A stretch of 11,735 nt of DNA from Thermoleophilia bacterium (lineage in GTDB: Bacteria; Actinomycetota; Thermoleophilia; Gaiellales; SKUG01). The notes beneath the pieces are model-generated. The model did not search any database. It worked only from the letters and a program-made list of their open reading frames with translations, and was not told where the DNA came from. Below, one piece after another: positions 1 through 6,670 of the stretch (positions are counted from its first letter, which is position 1; the number at the start of each line of letters is the position of its first letter). A program made the position numbers and the translations under genes. The stretch lies in the NCBI GenBank assembly GCA_025964405.1, contig JAOPYW010000277.1, forward strand, positions 1 through 11,735. The letters run 5' to 3'.

Positions 1-971
1 CCCTGGTTGGTGAACGGCACCTCGAAGGCGAAGCCCTCGGGGAGCGTCAGCATGTTGGTGCTGGAGAGCGAGAGGGTCTTGCCGGTCGGCGCGACCGTGA
101 TCTGGCCACCCTCGAGCTGTCCGCCGCGGATCTTGCCGTCCTTCGGCACCGCGGCCGTGCCGCCCTTGGTCGTCACCGTGGCGACGCTGATGCGGGCGAG
201 CATCTTGGTGACCGAGGCGGGCGAGACGTCGTCGAGGTCGGCGACGAACACCGAGTCGGGCACGGTGACGTCCTTGACGTCGTCACGCTTGAGCACGTCA
301 CGTGAGCCCGTCGCGAACGAATCCGACCACACGACATCGCTGGCCACGAAGCGCGACATCGCAGCGGCGACGTTCTCGGCCGACTTGGCGCGGTTGGTCG
401 TCTTGGTCGTGTCGGTGATCGAGCGCTGCAGGCTCGACAGGCCGCGGGCGCGGTAGTCGAGGCTCGTCACGAACCACTGCTGCGACTCGGTGAGCTGGTC
501 GGGCGCCTCGATGGCGGCGGCGTCCTTCGCGAGCTTGGCGGCCCGCGTGCTCAGCTGCTGGATGCGCTGCACGCGCTGCGTGCGGTCACCGGCGTTGGCA
601 TCGGTGAGGATCGTGTCGAGCTCGACGCCCTGGTCGGTCGACTTCGACGCGATGTCGCGCACCTGGCCGAAGTACTCCTTGTACGCGCTGTTGCGGCTGT
701 GGCTGCGGATGCTCGACACGGCGAACCAGAGGATGAGCAGCACGATGACCGCCACGAACAGCACCGCGGCGATGCGGTTCCAGTCGGGCGTGACCCGCAG
801 GCGGGAGCCGCTAGCGTGCGGGGCGACCTCACGGTCGGCGGCCGGTCGCGCGGCGCGGCGAGGCGCAGCAGCGGTGCCGGCAGCGGCGGTGGATCGTCCG
901 CCGCGGGGTGCGAGCTCCTCGTCGTCGTCGAGGAGGAGGTCGAACTCGTTGATGTCGTCTTCGTAGGTCAT
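1..971 (-). CDS. Single-pass membrane protein of unknown function, 3' end cut by window edge
   Basis: I do not recognise this protein. The reading frame runs from ATG (complement of 969-971) leftwards for 323 codons without a stop and leaves the window, so the C-terminus is missing. Seen: a very acidic N-terminus (residues 1-20, many Asp/Glu), an Ala/Arg-rich linker with Thr28 and Thr33 (21-60), one hydrophobic segment (about 66-88, with LFVAVIVLLILWF), then a polar, probably helical exported region (about 92-215). Last comes a strand-rich stretch (about 262-323) ending in VPFTNQG, which looks like the start of an Ig-like or CARDB-like domain (inference). An N-in, C-out topology is expected from the positive residues before the membrane segment. 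The start is supported by AGAGG (complement of 980-984), 8 bases upstream. It is divergent from the fhaA operon, so a role in envelope biology is plausible but unproven. GC-rich codon use matches the neighbours. Confidence 0.85.
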   Translation of the reverse strand, partial: MTYEDDINEFDLLLDDDEELAPRGGRSTAAAGTAAAPRRAARPAADREVAPHASGSRLRVTPDWNRIAAVLFVAVIVLLILWFAVSSIRSHSRNSAYKEYFGQVRDIASKSTDQGVELDTILTDANAGDRTQRVQRIQQLSTRAAKLAKDAAAIEAPDQLTESQQWFVTSLDYRARGLSSLQRSITDTTKTTNRAKSAENVAAAMSRFVASDVVWSDSFATGSRDVLKRDDVKDVTVPDSVFVADLDDVSPASVTKMLARISVATVTTKGGTAAVPKDGKIRGGQLEGGQITVAPTGKTLSLSSTNMLTLPEGFAFEVPFTNQ

Positions 972-1036
972 GTCGTGCGCCTCTGGTCGAACCGCGCTGC
1001 AGGCATTGTGCCTGCTCGCGTGGCATCCGACCGTCG

Positions 1037-1044
1037 ACTATAGT
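1037..1044. promoter_or_regulatory. Candidate shared -10 element for the divergent genes
   Basis: The octamer ACTATAGT is its own reverse complement, so it presents TATAGT (one mismatch to TATAAT) on both strands. It is the most AT-rich point of the 148-base region between the divergent genes. It lies about 75 bases before the fhaA ATG and about 65 bases before the ATG of the minus-strand gene. No good TTGACA-like -35 box is seen at 16-18 bases on either strand. This is a guess based on position and sequence only. Confidence 0.35.
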
Positions 1045-1119
1045 GGCGCTCCGAAGCCATCCGACGGGGATTGCGGCCAGTCGTACCCGGCCCGCCCCCC
1101 CAGACGTCCTGACGAGGCC

Positions 1120-2019
1120 ATGTCACTGCTGCGCAGCATCGAAACGAGCATCGCCCGCCTCGTCGAGGGGAGCTTCGGCAAGCTCTTCCGCACGAGCGTG
1201 CAGCCGGTCGAGCTCGCGCGGCGGCTCGTCAAGGAGATGGACGAGCACCAGCAGCGCACGGTGCGCAACGTCTACGTGCCCAACGGCTACGACGTCTTCC
1301 TCTCGCGTGACGACTACCACCAGCTGAGCCCCTACGCCGCGGCCCTGACCACCGAGCTCTCGGAGTACCTGGCCGAGCACGCGCGCCGCAACGGCTACGC
1401 GCTCCTCACGCGCCCGCGCGTGCGACTCCACCTCGACCGCGACCTCGCGGTCGGCCGGTTCGGCATCTCGATCAAGATGGAGCAGCCCGACGACCGCGAT
1501 GGCGACCTCGACGGGCCGTCGGGCGAGTCCGCACCGCCCGCCGCTACCGTCGCCCCGGCCGCACCCGTCGCGCCGATGACCCCGCCAACGCCCCCGACAC
1601 CGCTCCCCCTCGACCCCTTCGACGGCCCGTCGCCCGAGGCCGCGGTCGCAGCCAGCGAGGCGCTCGGCCTCGACCCGATGCTCACCTCACCCGCCGCCGC
1701 GCCCCCTGCGCCCACGACCCCCGCTGCGTGCGGCGTGTTCGGCAACGGCGCCCCGCACCCGCTCGGGTCGGGCGTGACACGCGCGCGCGTGGGACGCGGT
1801 CGCGCCAACGACATCGTGCTGCAGGACGCCTCGGTGTCACGCGAGCACGGTGAGTTCGTGCTGCGCGGCGGCACGTGGTTCGTGCGCGACCTCGATTCGA
1901 CGAACGGCGTCGCCGTGAACGGCAGCAAGGTCACCGAGGCGGCGCTCGAGCCCGGCGACGTCGTGCGCTTCGGCAACGCCGACCTCCGGTTCGACCGCTG
2001 GCGCGACGGGCAGGAGTAG
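1120..2019 (+). CDS. fhaA: FhaA: DUF3662 and FHA domain protein
   Basis: Phosphothreonine-reading scaffold (299 aa) of the cell-wall kinase operon. In mycobacteria FhaA binds PknB-phosphorylated partners such as the MurJ/MviN pseudokinase and helps control peptidoglycan synthesis (family knowledge). Seen: the N-terminal DUF3662 domain (about 1-121; FGKLFRTSVQPVELARRLVKEM at its core is typical), a Pro/Ala/Thr-rich flexible linker (122-205), and a C-terminal FHA domain (about 210-294). The FHA domain has the binding residues Gly225-Arg226, Ser240, His243 and the STNG motif (Asn262). It is shorter than the mycobacterial protein (about 527 aa), mainly through a shorter linker. The frame stays open upstream to 970, but the DUF3662 similarity begins at the ATG at 1120, so I chose that start. 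Only a poorly spaced GAGG lies 2 bases before it, so translation may not rely on a strong ribosome site. It is the first gene of the operon; fhaB follows after 3 bases. Confidence 0.93.
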   Translation: MSLLRSIETSIARLVEGSFGKLFRTSVQPVELARRLVKEMDEHQQRTVRNVYVPNGYDVFLSRDDYHQLSPYAAALTTELSEYLAEHARRNGYALLTRPRVRLHLDRDLAVGRFGISIKMEQPDDRDGDLDGPSGESAPPAATVAPAAPVAPMTPPTPPTPLPLDPFDGPSPEAAVAASEALGLDPMLTSPAAAPPAPTTPAACGVFGNGAPHPLGSGVTRARVGRGRANDIVLQDASVSREHGEFVLRGGTWFVRDLDSTNGVAVNGSKVTEAALEPGDVVRFGNADLRFDRWRDGQE

Positions 2020-2022
2020 CCC

Positions 2023-2514
2023 ATGGTCCAGCAGCTCCTCCTGCTCGGGCAGCTCGTCTTCGTGCTGCTGATCTACCTGTTCGTCTGGCGCGTCGTGCGC
2101 GGCGCGCGCGGCGACCTGCTCGGTGCCGCCGGCGCCCGCCGCTCGATGCGTGACCAGGATGCGCAGGAGTCGACGATCATCCCCGCCGCCGACGCACTGG
2201 CCGCGCGCCGCGCCGCGGGCCTGACCGACCCCCGCCTCGTGGTGCAGAGCTCCGACGTGCTGCGCCCCGGCGTGCCGTTCACGATCGGCGGCGGCCTCTC
2301 GATGGGCCGCGCCGACGGCAACGACGTGCTGCTCGACGACCAGGTCGTCTCGAGCCGCCACCTGCGCATCGTGCCCCCGGGCACCGTGGTCGACGAGGGC
2401 TCCACCAACGGTACGTTCGTGAACGGCACGCGCGTCACCGGGCGCGCGACGCTGCGCTCGGGCGACCAGCTGCAGGTCGGCTCCACCATCTTCCGCTACG
2501 AGGGACCGCGATGA
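2023..2514 (+). CDS. fhaB: FhaB: membrane-anchored FHA domain protein
   Basis: Small (163 aa) phosphothreonine-binding protein; in mycobacteria FhaB (FipA) is a kinase substrate tied to cell division (family knowledge). Seen: an N-terminal hydrophobic helix (about 4-23, LLLLGQLVFVLLIYLF) followed by basic residues, giving an N-out, C-in anchor. A linker (about 28-70) contains a possible phosphosite segment around Ser50-Thr51. The FHA domain (about 71-160) has Gly95-Arg96, the SSRH motif (110-113) and STNG (127-130), so all key phosphopeptide-contact residues are kept. The length is close to the mycobacterial one (about 155 aa). A strong AGGAG (2012-2016) lies 6 bases before the ATG. The last codons overlap pstP as ATGA, which suggests translational coupling. 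Confidence 0.93.
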   Translation: MVQQLLLLGQLVFVLLIYLFVWRVVRGARGDLLGAAGARRSMRDQDAQESTIIPAADALAARRAAGLTDPRLVVQSSDVLRPGVPFTIGGGLSMGRADGNDVLLDDQVVSSRHLRIVPPGTVVDEGSTNGTFVNGTRVTGRATLRSGDQLQVGSTIFRYEGPR

Positions 2515-3839
2515 GCGAGCACGCACCGATCGCCGCCGGCACCGACGTCGGCCAACGCCGAGACCACAACGAGGATGCGCACGTCGCGAGTTTTCCGCTC
2601 GTCGCGGTCGCGGACGGCGTGGGTGGTTCGGCCAAGGGCGAGGTCGCGTCGCAGCTCGCGCTCGACACCCTCCGCACGCGCGTCGACCGCATCGCCCACG
2701 CGCCGAGCGCCGACGAGGCCGTGCGGGAGATGGAAGCCGCCGTCGTGCTCGCCAACCGCGCCGTGCACGACGCCCAGCTGACCGACGACTCGCTGCGCGG
2801 CATGGCCACCACGCTCGTCGCCGCCGTCGTGCGTGGCGGTGGGGAGCTGGTCGTGGGGCACGTGGGCGATTCGCGGCTCTACGTGCTGTCGGCCGCCGGT
2901 GCGCGCCAGGTGACCGAAGACCACTCGATCGTCGCCGAGCTCGTGCGCACCGGTCGCATCGAGGCCGCCGACGCGCCGCACCATCCGCAGCGCAACGTGA
3001 TCACGCGCGCGCTCGGCCCCGAGCCCGACGTGTCGGTCGACGCGTTCGTGCTGCACGTGGGCCCGGGCGACTGGGTGCTCCTGTGCAGCGACGGGCTCAC
3101 CGAGCACGTGGGTGACGGCGAGCTCGCGCGCGCCGTGCTCGACGCCGGCCCCGACCACCCGCAGGAGGCGGTCACGCGGCTCATCGAGCAGGCCAACCTG
3201 CGCGGCGGCTCCGACAACATCACGGTGGTGCTCGTGCAGCCGGTGCGTTCCGACGTCAGCGGCGAGCTGAGCGTGGTGCACCTCGCGCCCGAGACCACGA
3301 CGAACATGGCCGCGATCACCGACGAGACCGCCCCGGTCACGAGCTCTGCGCCCGCACAGGCGTCGGGACCGATACCGATCGTCGACGCCACGGTCAGCGA
3401 CGAGCTGCCCGACCTCGCACCGCTCCCCATCGAGCCGCAGCACGAGGAGCCGATCAGCGACGAGGAGTGGCGCGCGCGCAACCGGCCCGCGCCCGGCCGT
3501 CGCGCGTTCCTCACGACGCTGGCGACGCTCGTGGTGGTCGTGCTCGTCGTCGGCTTCATGTGGAGCCGGTCGTACTTCGTGACCGAGCGCACCAACGGCT
3601 TCGTGGGCATCGATCGCGGGTTCCCGGTGCTGGGGCTGTCGAAGCCGGTGCGCACGAGCACGGTGCGCGCCGACGAACTCTCCGGGGCCGACCGCGAGCG
3701 CCTCGTCGAATCACGGGACCTGCGTGACAAGGCCGACGCCGAGCGCGTGGTCGACCAGCTGCCCGAACGCGTCGACGCGGCGGGCCTGGCCAGTGGCGCG
3801 AGCGAAGGGGATGCGGGTGCGGACGCCTCGTCTTCGTGA
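2511..3839 (+). CDS. pstP: PstP: PP2C-type Ser/Thr phosphatase, membrane anchored
   Basis: Metal-dependent protein phosphatase (442 aa) that removes phosphate from Ser/Thr on targets of PknB and on the kinase itself. Seen: the PP2C domain (about 5-244) with metal-ligand and phosphate motifs in order: RDHNED (17-22), ADGVGG (Asp35), GHVGDSR (Asp120), SDGL (Asp194) and GGSDNITVV (Asp235, Asn236). A Pro/Glu/Asp-rich linker (about 250-328) leads to one membrane helix (about 332-351) and an exported tail of about 90 residues, as in mycobacterial PstP (about 514 aa). The tail holds a short G-x-x-x-G-I-D-R-G-F-P segment and then charged sequence. GAGGGA (2500-2505) sits at good distance from the ATG. 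The 5' end overlaps fhaB by 4 bases and the 3' end overlaps rodA by about 23 bases. Confidence 0.95.
   Translation: MSEHAPIAAGTDVGQRRDHNEDAHVASFPLVAVADGVGGSAKGEVASQLALDTLRTRVDRIAHAPSADEAVREMEAAVVLANRAVHDAQLTDDSLRGMATTLVAAVVRGGGELVVGHVGDSRLYVLSAAGARQVTEDHSIVAELVRTGRIEAADAPHHPQRNVITRALGPEPDVSVDAFVLHVGPGDWVLLCSDGLTEHVGDGELARAVLDAGPDHPQEAVTRLIEQANLRGGSDNITVVLVQPVRSDVSGELSVVHLAPETTTNMAAITDETAPVTSSAPAQASGPIPIVDATVSDELPDLAPLPIEPQHEEPISDEEWRARNRPAPGRRAFLTTLATLVVVVLVVGFMWSRSYFVTERTNGFVGIDRGFPVLGLSKPVRTSTVRADELSGADRERLVESRDLRDKADAERVVDQLPERVDAAGLASGASEGDAGADASSS
3804..3810 (+). promoter_or_regulatory. Ribosome binding site deciding the rodA start
   Basis: GAAGGGG lies inside the end of pstP. It directly abuts the ATG at 3811, which is too close for ribosome use. 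It is 6 bases before the GTG at 3817, a normal distance. This favours GTG 3817 as the rodA start; the two choices differ by only two codons. Confidence 0.45.
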
Positions 3840-5145
3840 AGCCTGGTGGCTGCTCGTCGTCGGCGTCGCCGTCGCGGTCGCCTACGGCACGGTCTACCTC
3901 GCGAGCAGCAAGGTGCTCTCGGCCGACGGGCTCGTCTGGGGCGGCACGTTCCTGGCCTTCCTGCTCGCCGCGCACCTCGTCGTGCGCCGCGCGATTCCAC
4001 TCGCCGACCCGTGGCTGCTGCCGATCGCGGGGCTGCTGACCGGCCTCGGCATCACGATGACCTACCGCCTCATCCCCGACCTGGCGGGCAAGCAGACGGG
4101 CTGGTTCCTCGTGTCGCTCGTGCTGCTGGGCGCGCTCGTCACGTTGCTGCCCGACCACCACGTGCTCGAGCGCTACAAGTACGTGATCGGGGCCGGGTCG
4201 GTGCTCGCACTGCTCGTGACGATCTCGCCGCTCGGCAAGGAGATCAACGGCTCGCAGCTCTGGATCGACTTCGGGCCCGCGCAGATCCAGCCCGGCGAGT
4301 TCGCGAAGCTCGGCATCGTGGTCTTCCTCGCCGCCTACCTGCGCGAGAACCGCGAACTGCTCGCGCAGCGGTTCTCCCCCAAGCACCTCGGTCCGCTCCT
4401 GCTGCTCTTCGGCCTCAGCCTCGCGCTGCTCGTGCGCATGAACGACTTCGGCACGAGCCTGCTCTTCTTCACGAGTTTCCTGCTGCTCGTCTACGTGGCG
4501 ACCGGGCGTGCGTGGTACCCGATCACGGGGCTCGCCGCGTTCGCCGGCGGGGCCTACGTCGTGTACCACATCGCCGGGCACGTGAAGGAGCGCTTCGACA
4601 CCTGGCTCGACCCGTGGAGCGATCCGGCGGGTGCCGGCTACCAGTCGCTGCAGGCGCTCTACTCGCTCGCCGACGGCGGCCTCCTCGGGCGCGGGCTCGG
4701 GCAGGCCTACGTGGTCACCGAGAACGGGCGCACGCTCATCCCCGAGGCGCAGACCGACTACGTGTTCGCGATCATCGGCAACGAACTCGGATTCGTCGGC
4801 GCTGTCGGCATCCTGCTCTGCTACGTCATCTTCGCGTGGCGCGGGTTCGCGATCGCCGCCGCCTGCCGTGACGGATTCTCGAAGCTGCTCGCGTTCGGCC
4901 TGTCAGCCGTGTTCGCCATCCAGGCGATCATCATCGTGGGCGGTGTCGTTCGCCTGCTGCCGCTCACCGGCCAGACGCTCCCGTTCGTCAGCTACGGCGG
5001 CTCGAGCCTGCTCGCCAACTGGCTCCTCGTCGGGCTGCTGCTCATCGTGTCGCACCACGCCCGCGTCGAGCGCCAGCGCGAGACCGAGTACCAGCGCGCG
5101 GCGTCGTTCGGCGACGGTGGAGCGGTGCGCGAGGTGCAGGCATGA
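3817..5145 (+). CDS. rodA: RodA/FtsW-family SEDS peptidoglycan glycosyltransferase
   Basis: Polytopic SEDS protein (442 aa) that polymerises lipid II into glycan strands together with a class B PBP. Seen: about ten hydrophobic helices and the SEDS hallmarks. These are QLWIDFGPAQIQPGEFAKL (147-165), the loop PEAQTDYVFAIIGNELG (309-325) whose Asp314 matches the essential Asp of RodA, and LPLTGQTLPFVSYGGSS (381-397). The last 30 residues are a charged cytoplasmic tail. The protein is close in length to mycobacterial RodA (about 469 aa), which has a longer N-terminus. FtsW and RodA are hard to tell apart by sequence alone; the setting between pstP and pbpA argues for RodA. The start is GTG 3817 on ribosome-site spacing; ATG 3811 is the alternative. 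It overlaps pstP upstream and pbpA downstream (ATGA), so synthesis of RodA and PbpA is probably coupled. Confidence 0.93.
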   Translation: MRTPRLREAWWLLVVGVAVAVAYGTVYLASSKVLSADGLVWGGTFLAFLLAAHLVVRRAIPLADPWLLPIAGLLTGLGITMTYRLIPDLAGKQTGWFLVSLVLLGALVTLLPDHHVLERYKYVIGAGSVLALLVTISPLGKEINGSQLWIDFGPAQIQPGEFAKLGIVVFLAAYLRENRELLAQRFSPKHLGPLLLLFGLSLALLVRMNDFGTSLLFFTSFLLLVYVATGRAWYPITGLAAFAGGAYVVYHIAGHVKERFDTWLDPWSDPAGAGYQSLQALYSLADGGLLGRGLGQAYVVTENGRTLIPEAQTDYVFAIIGNELGFVGAVGILLCYVIFAWRGFAIAAACRDGFSKLLAFGLSAVFAIQAIIIVGGVVRLLPLTGQTLPFVSYGGSSLLANWLLVGLLLIVSHHARVERQRETEYQRAASFGDGGAVREVQA

Positions 5146-6581
5146 CCACGATGAACGAACGCATGGTGCGGGTCTTCACCATCCTGTCGGTCGGGTTCAT
5201 GGCGCTCATCGGCATGCTCACCTGGTGGCAGATCCTCGACGCCGGCGAGCTCAAGCAGAAGGATTCGAACCAGCAGAGCGCGTACTACGAGCAGCGCATC
5301 GCACGCGGCTTCATCTCGACGAGCGACGGCGTGCGGCTCGCGACGCGCGTGGGGTCGAAGGGCCCCAACGGCGACACCGTGTTCACGCGCAGGTATCCGC
5401 AGGGCAACCTCGCGGCGCACGTGCTCGGCTACGACACGAAGGGCAACTCGCGCGCCGGTGTCGAGAAGGCGATGAACACCGAACTGACGGGATCCGACCG
5501 CAACCTCGGCGCGGTCGTCGGGCTGCTCGACGGCGACGACCAGGTGATCGGCGACAACGTGCAGCTGACGATCGACGGGGCCGCGCAGCGCGTCGCGCAG
5601 CAGCAGCTCGACGGCTTCAAGGGCGCGATCGTGGCGCTCGAGCCGGCGACGGGTCGCGTGCTCGTCAGCGCCTCGTCACCGACGTTCACGCCGCAGGAGG
5701 CGGTCACCGACTTCACCGGCATCCAGAAGCGCGAGAGTGCGCTGTTCGATCGCGCGACCCAGTCCGGCTACGCGCCCGGCTCCACCTTCAAGCTCGTGAC
5801 GACGGCCGCGGCGCTCGCGAACGGCTCCACCCCCGACACAAAATTCTACCGCACCACGAAGTACCGGGGCATCGAGAACTTCGGCGGCGAGGTCGCTCCG
5901 GCCGGCACGCTCAGCGACGCGCTCACCCACTCCTACAACACCGTTTTCGCGAAGCTCGGCAACGAGCTCGGGGCCGAGAAGCTCCGCACGCAGATGGAGC
6001 GCTTCGGGTTCTTCGAGCGACCGCCGCTCGAGGGGCGGCCGAGCAGCGAACTGCGCGCCAGCGGGCTCTCCGACACCGACGGCACGGCGCTCGAACTCGA
6101 CGACGACGTCGACACGGCACGTGTCGCGATCGGCCAGGAGCGCCTGACCGTGACGCCCCTGCAGATGGCGATGGTGGCGGCGGCGATCGGCAACGACGGC
6201 AAGCTCGTCAAGCCGAGCGTGGTCGAACGGGTGACGCACGCGAACGGCAAGGTGGCCCGGGAATTCGAGGTGCGTGACTGGAAGCAGTCGATGACCCCCA
6301 CCCACGCGCGGCAGCTCCAGCGGATGATGCGGGGCGTGGTCGAGGAGGGCACCGGCTCGGCCGTGCGGCTCGACGGCATCCAGATCGCGGGCAAGACGGG
6401 CACCGCCGACTTCGGCGGCCGCAACCTCGTCTGGTTCGTCGCGTTCGCACCGGTCGACAATCCACGGGTGGCGATCGCGGTGGCGATCGAGGACCAGCCG
6501 AGCGGGCAGACGGGCGGCGTCGTGGCGGCCCCGAAGGCGCGCGAAGTGCTGCGCCGACTGCTCGAGGGGAAGCCCCAGTGA
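5142..6581 (+). CDS. pbpA: PbpA: class B penicillin-binding protein (transpeptidase)
   Basis: Monofunctional DD-transpeptidase (479 aa) that cross-links the glycan strands made by its SEDS partner RodA. Seen: a short cytoplasmic start, one membrane anchor (about 10-28), a dimerisation/pedestal region (about 35-145), and the transpeptidase domain (about 158-475). The transpeptidase motifs are complete: STFK with catalytic Ser214 and Lys217, SYN (264-266), and KTGTA (418-422). The length is close to mycobacterial PbpA (about 491 aa). GAGG (5131-5134) lies 7 bases before the ATG. The start overlaps the rodA stop by 4 bases. Unlike the other junctions, the next established gene (pknB) lies 88 bases away, where a second kinase gene (pknA) would sit in mycobacteria. 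Confidence 0.95.
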   Translation: MTTMNERMVRVFTILSVGFMALIGMLTWWQILDAGELKQKDSNQQSAYYEQRIARGFISTSDGVRLATRVGSKGPNGDTVFTRRYPQGNLAAHVLGYDTKGNSRAGVEKAMNTELTGSDRNLGAVVGLLDGDDQVIGDNVQLTIDGAAQRVAQQQLDGFKGAIVALEPATGRVLVSASSPTFTPQEAVTDFTGIQKRESALFDRATQSGYAPGSTFKLVTTAAALANGSTPDTKFYRTTKYRGIENFGGEVAPAGTLSDALTHSYNTVFAKLGNELGAEKLRTQMERFGFFERPPLEGRPSSELRASGLSDTDGTALELDDDVDTARVAIGQERLTVTPLQMAMVAAAIGNDGKLVKPSVVERVTHANGKVAREFEVRDWKQSMTPTHARQLQRMMRGVVEEGTGSAVRLDGIQIAGKTGTADFGGRNLVWFVAFAPVDNPRVAIAVAIEDQPSGQTGGVVAAPKAREVLRRLLEGKPQ

Positions 6582-6670
6582 GCGGCCCCGACGCACGACT
6601 TCGAACATTGATGCAGCATGCGGGAATGAATCGACGCCTCGGCGTCGAACGAGGACGCGGAGTACTTTGA
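6578..6670 (+). CDS. Possible 30-codon bridging ORF between pbpA and pknB
   Basis: This frame starts at GTG 6578, overlapping the pbpA stop as GTGA. It ends in TGA 6668-6670, overlapping the pknB ATG as TGATG. AGGGGA (6565-6570) lies 7 bases before the GTG. The predicted peptide has 30 residues, six of them Arg, with no membrane helix and no family I recognise. The exact fit at both ends suggests ribosomes could pass from pbpA to pknB by termination-reinitiation. Against a functional protein: only about half its third codon positions are G or C (about 14 of 29 after the start), far below the neighbouring genes. It could be a coupling device, a real small protein, or chance. Confidence 0.25.
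   Translation: MSGPDARLRTLMQHAGMNRRLGVERGRGVL
6631..6648. repeat. Perfect 18-base palindrome upstream of pknB
   Basis: TCGACGCCTCGGCGTCGA is an inverted repeat with 8-base arms and a 2-base centre. As RNA it would form a 7-bp stem with a CTCG loop. It sits 10 bases before the pknB ribosome site (GGAG 6659-6662). No T run follows, so it is not a normal terminator. It may be a protein-binding operator, an RNA hairpin tuning pknB translation, or a processing or stability element. Confidence 0.5.
6659..6662 (+). promoter_or_regulatory. Ribosome binding site for pknB
   Basis: GGAG is 7 bases before ATG 6670 and only 4 bases before the in-frame TTG 6667. Spacing and codon choice both favour ATG 6670 as the kinase start. 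Confidence 0.6.

Noticed and set aside
7..456. Plus-strand frame of 149 codons at the left edge
   Set aside because: Antisense to the minus-strand membrane protein, which has a ribosome site, a membrane helix and better codon use.
5838..5848. AT-rich patch ACAAAATTCTA inside pbpA as an internal promoter
   Set aside because: It lies mid-gene, has no paired -35 element and is explained by the Asp-Thr-Lys-Phe-Tyr codons.
4631..6277. Plus-strand open frame of 548 codons overlapping rodA and pbpA
   Set aside because: Out-of-frame shadow, extremely rich in Arg, Ser and Ala; both overlapped genes have complete motif sets.
6601..6650. Two TCGAAC hexamers as an actinobacterial SOS/LexA box
   Set aside because: Neither is followed by GTTCGA four bases later, so no full site exists.
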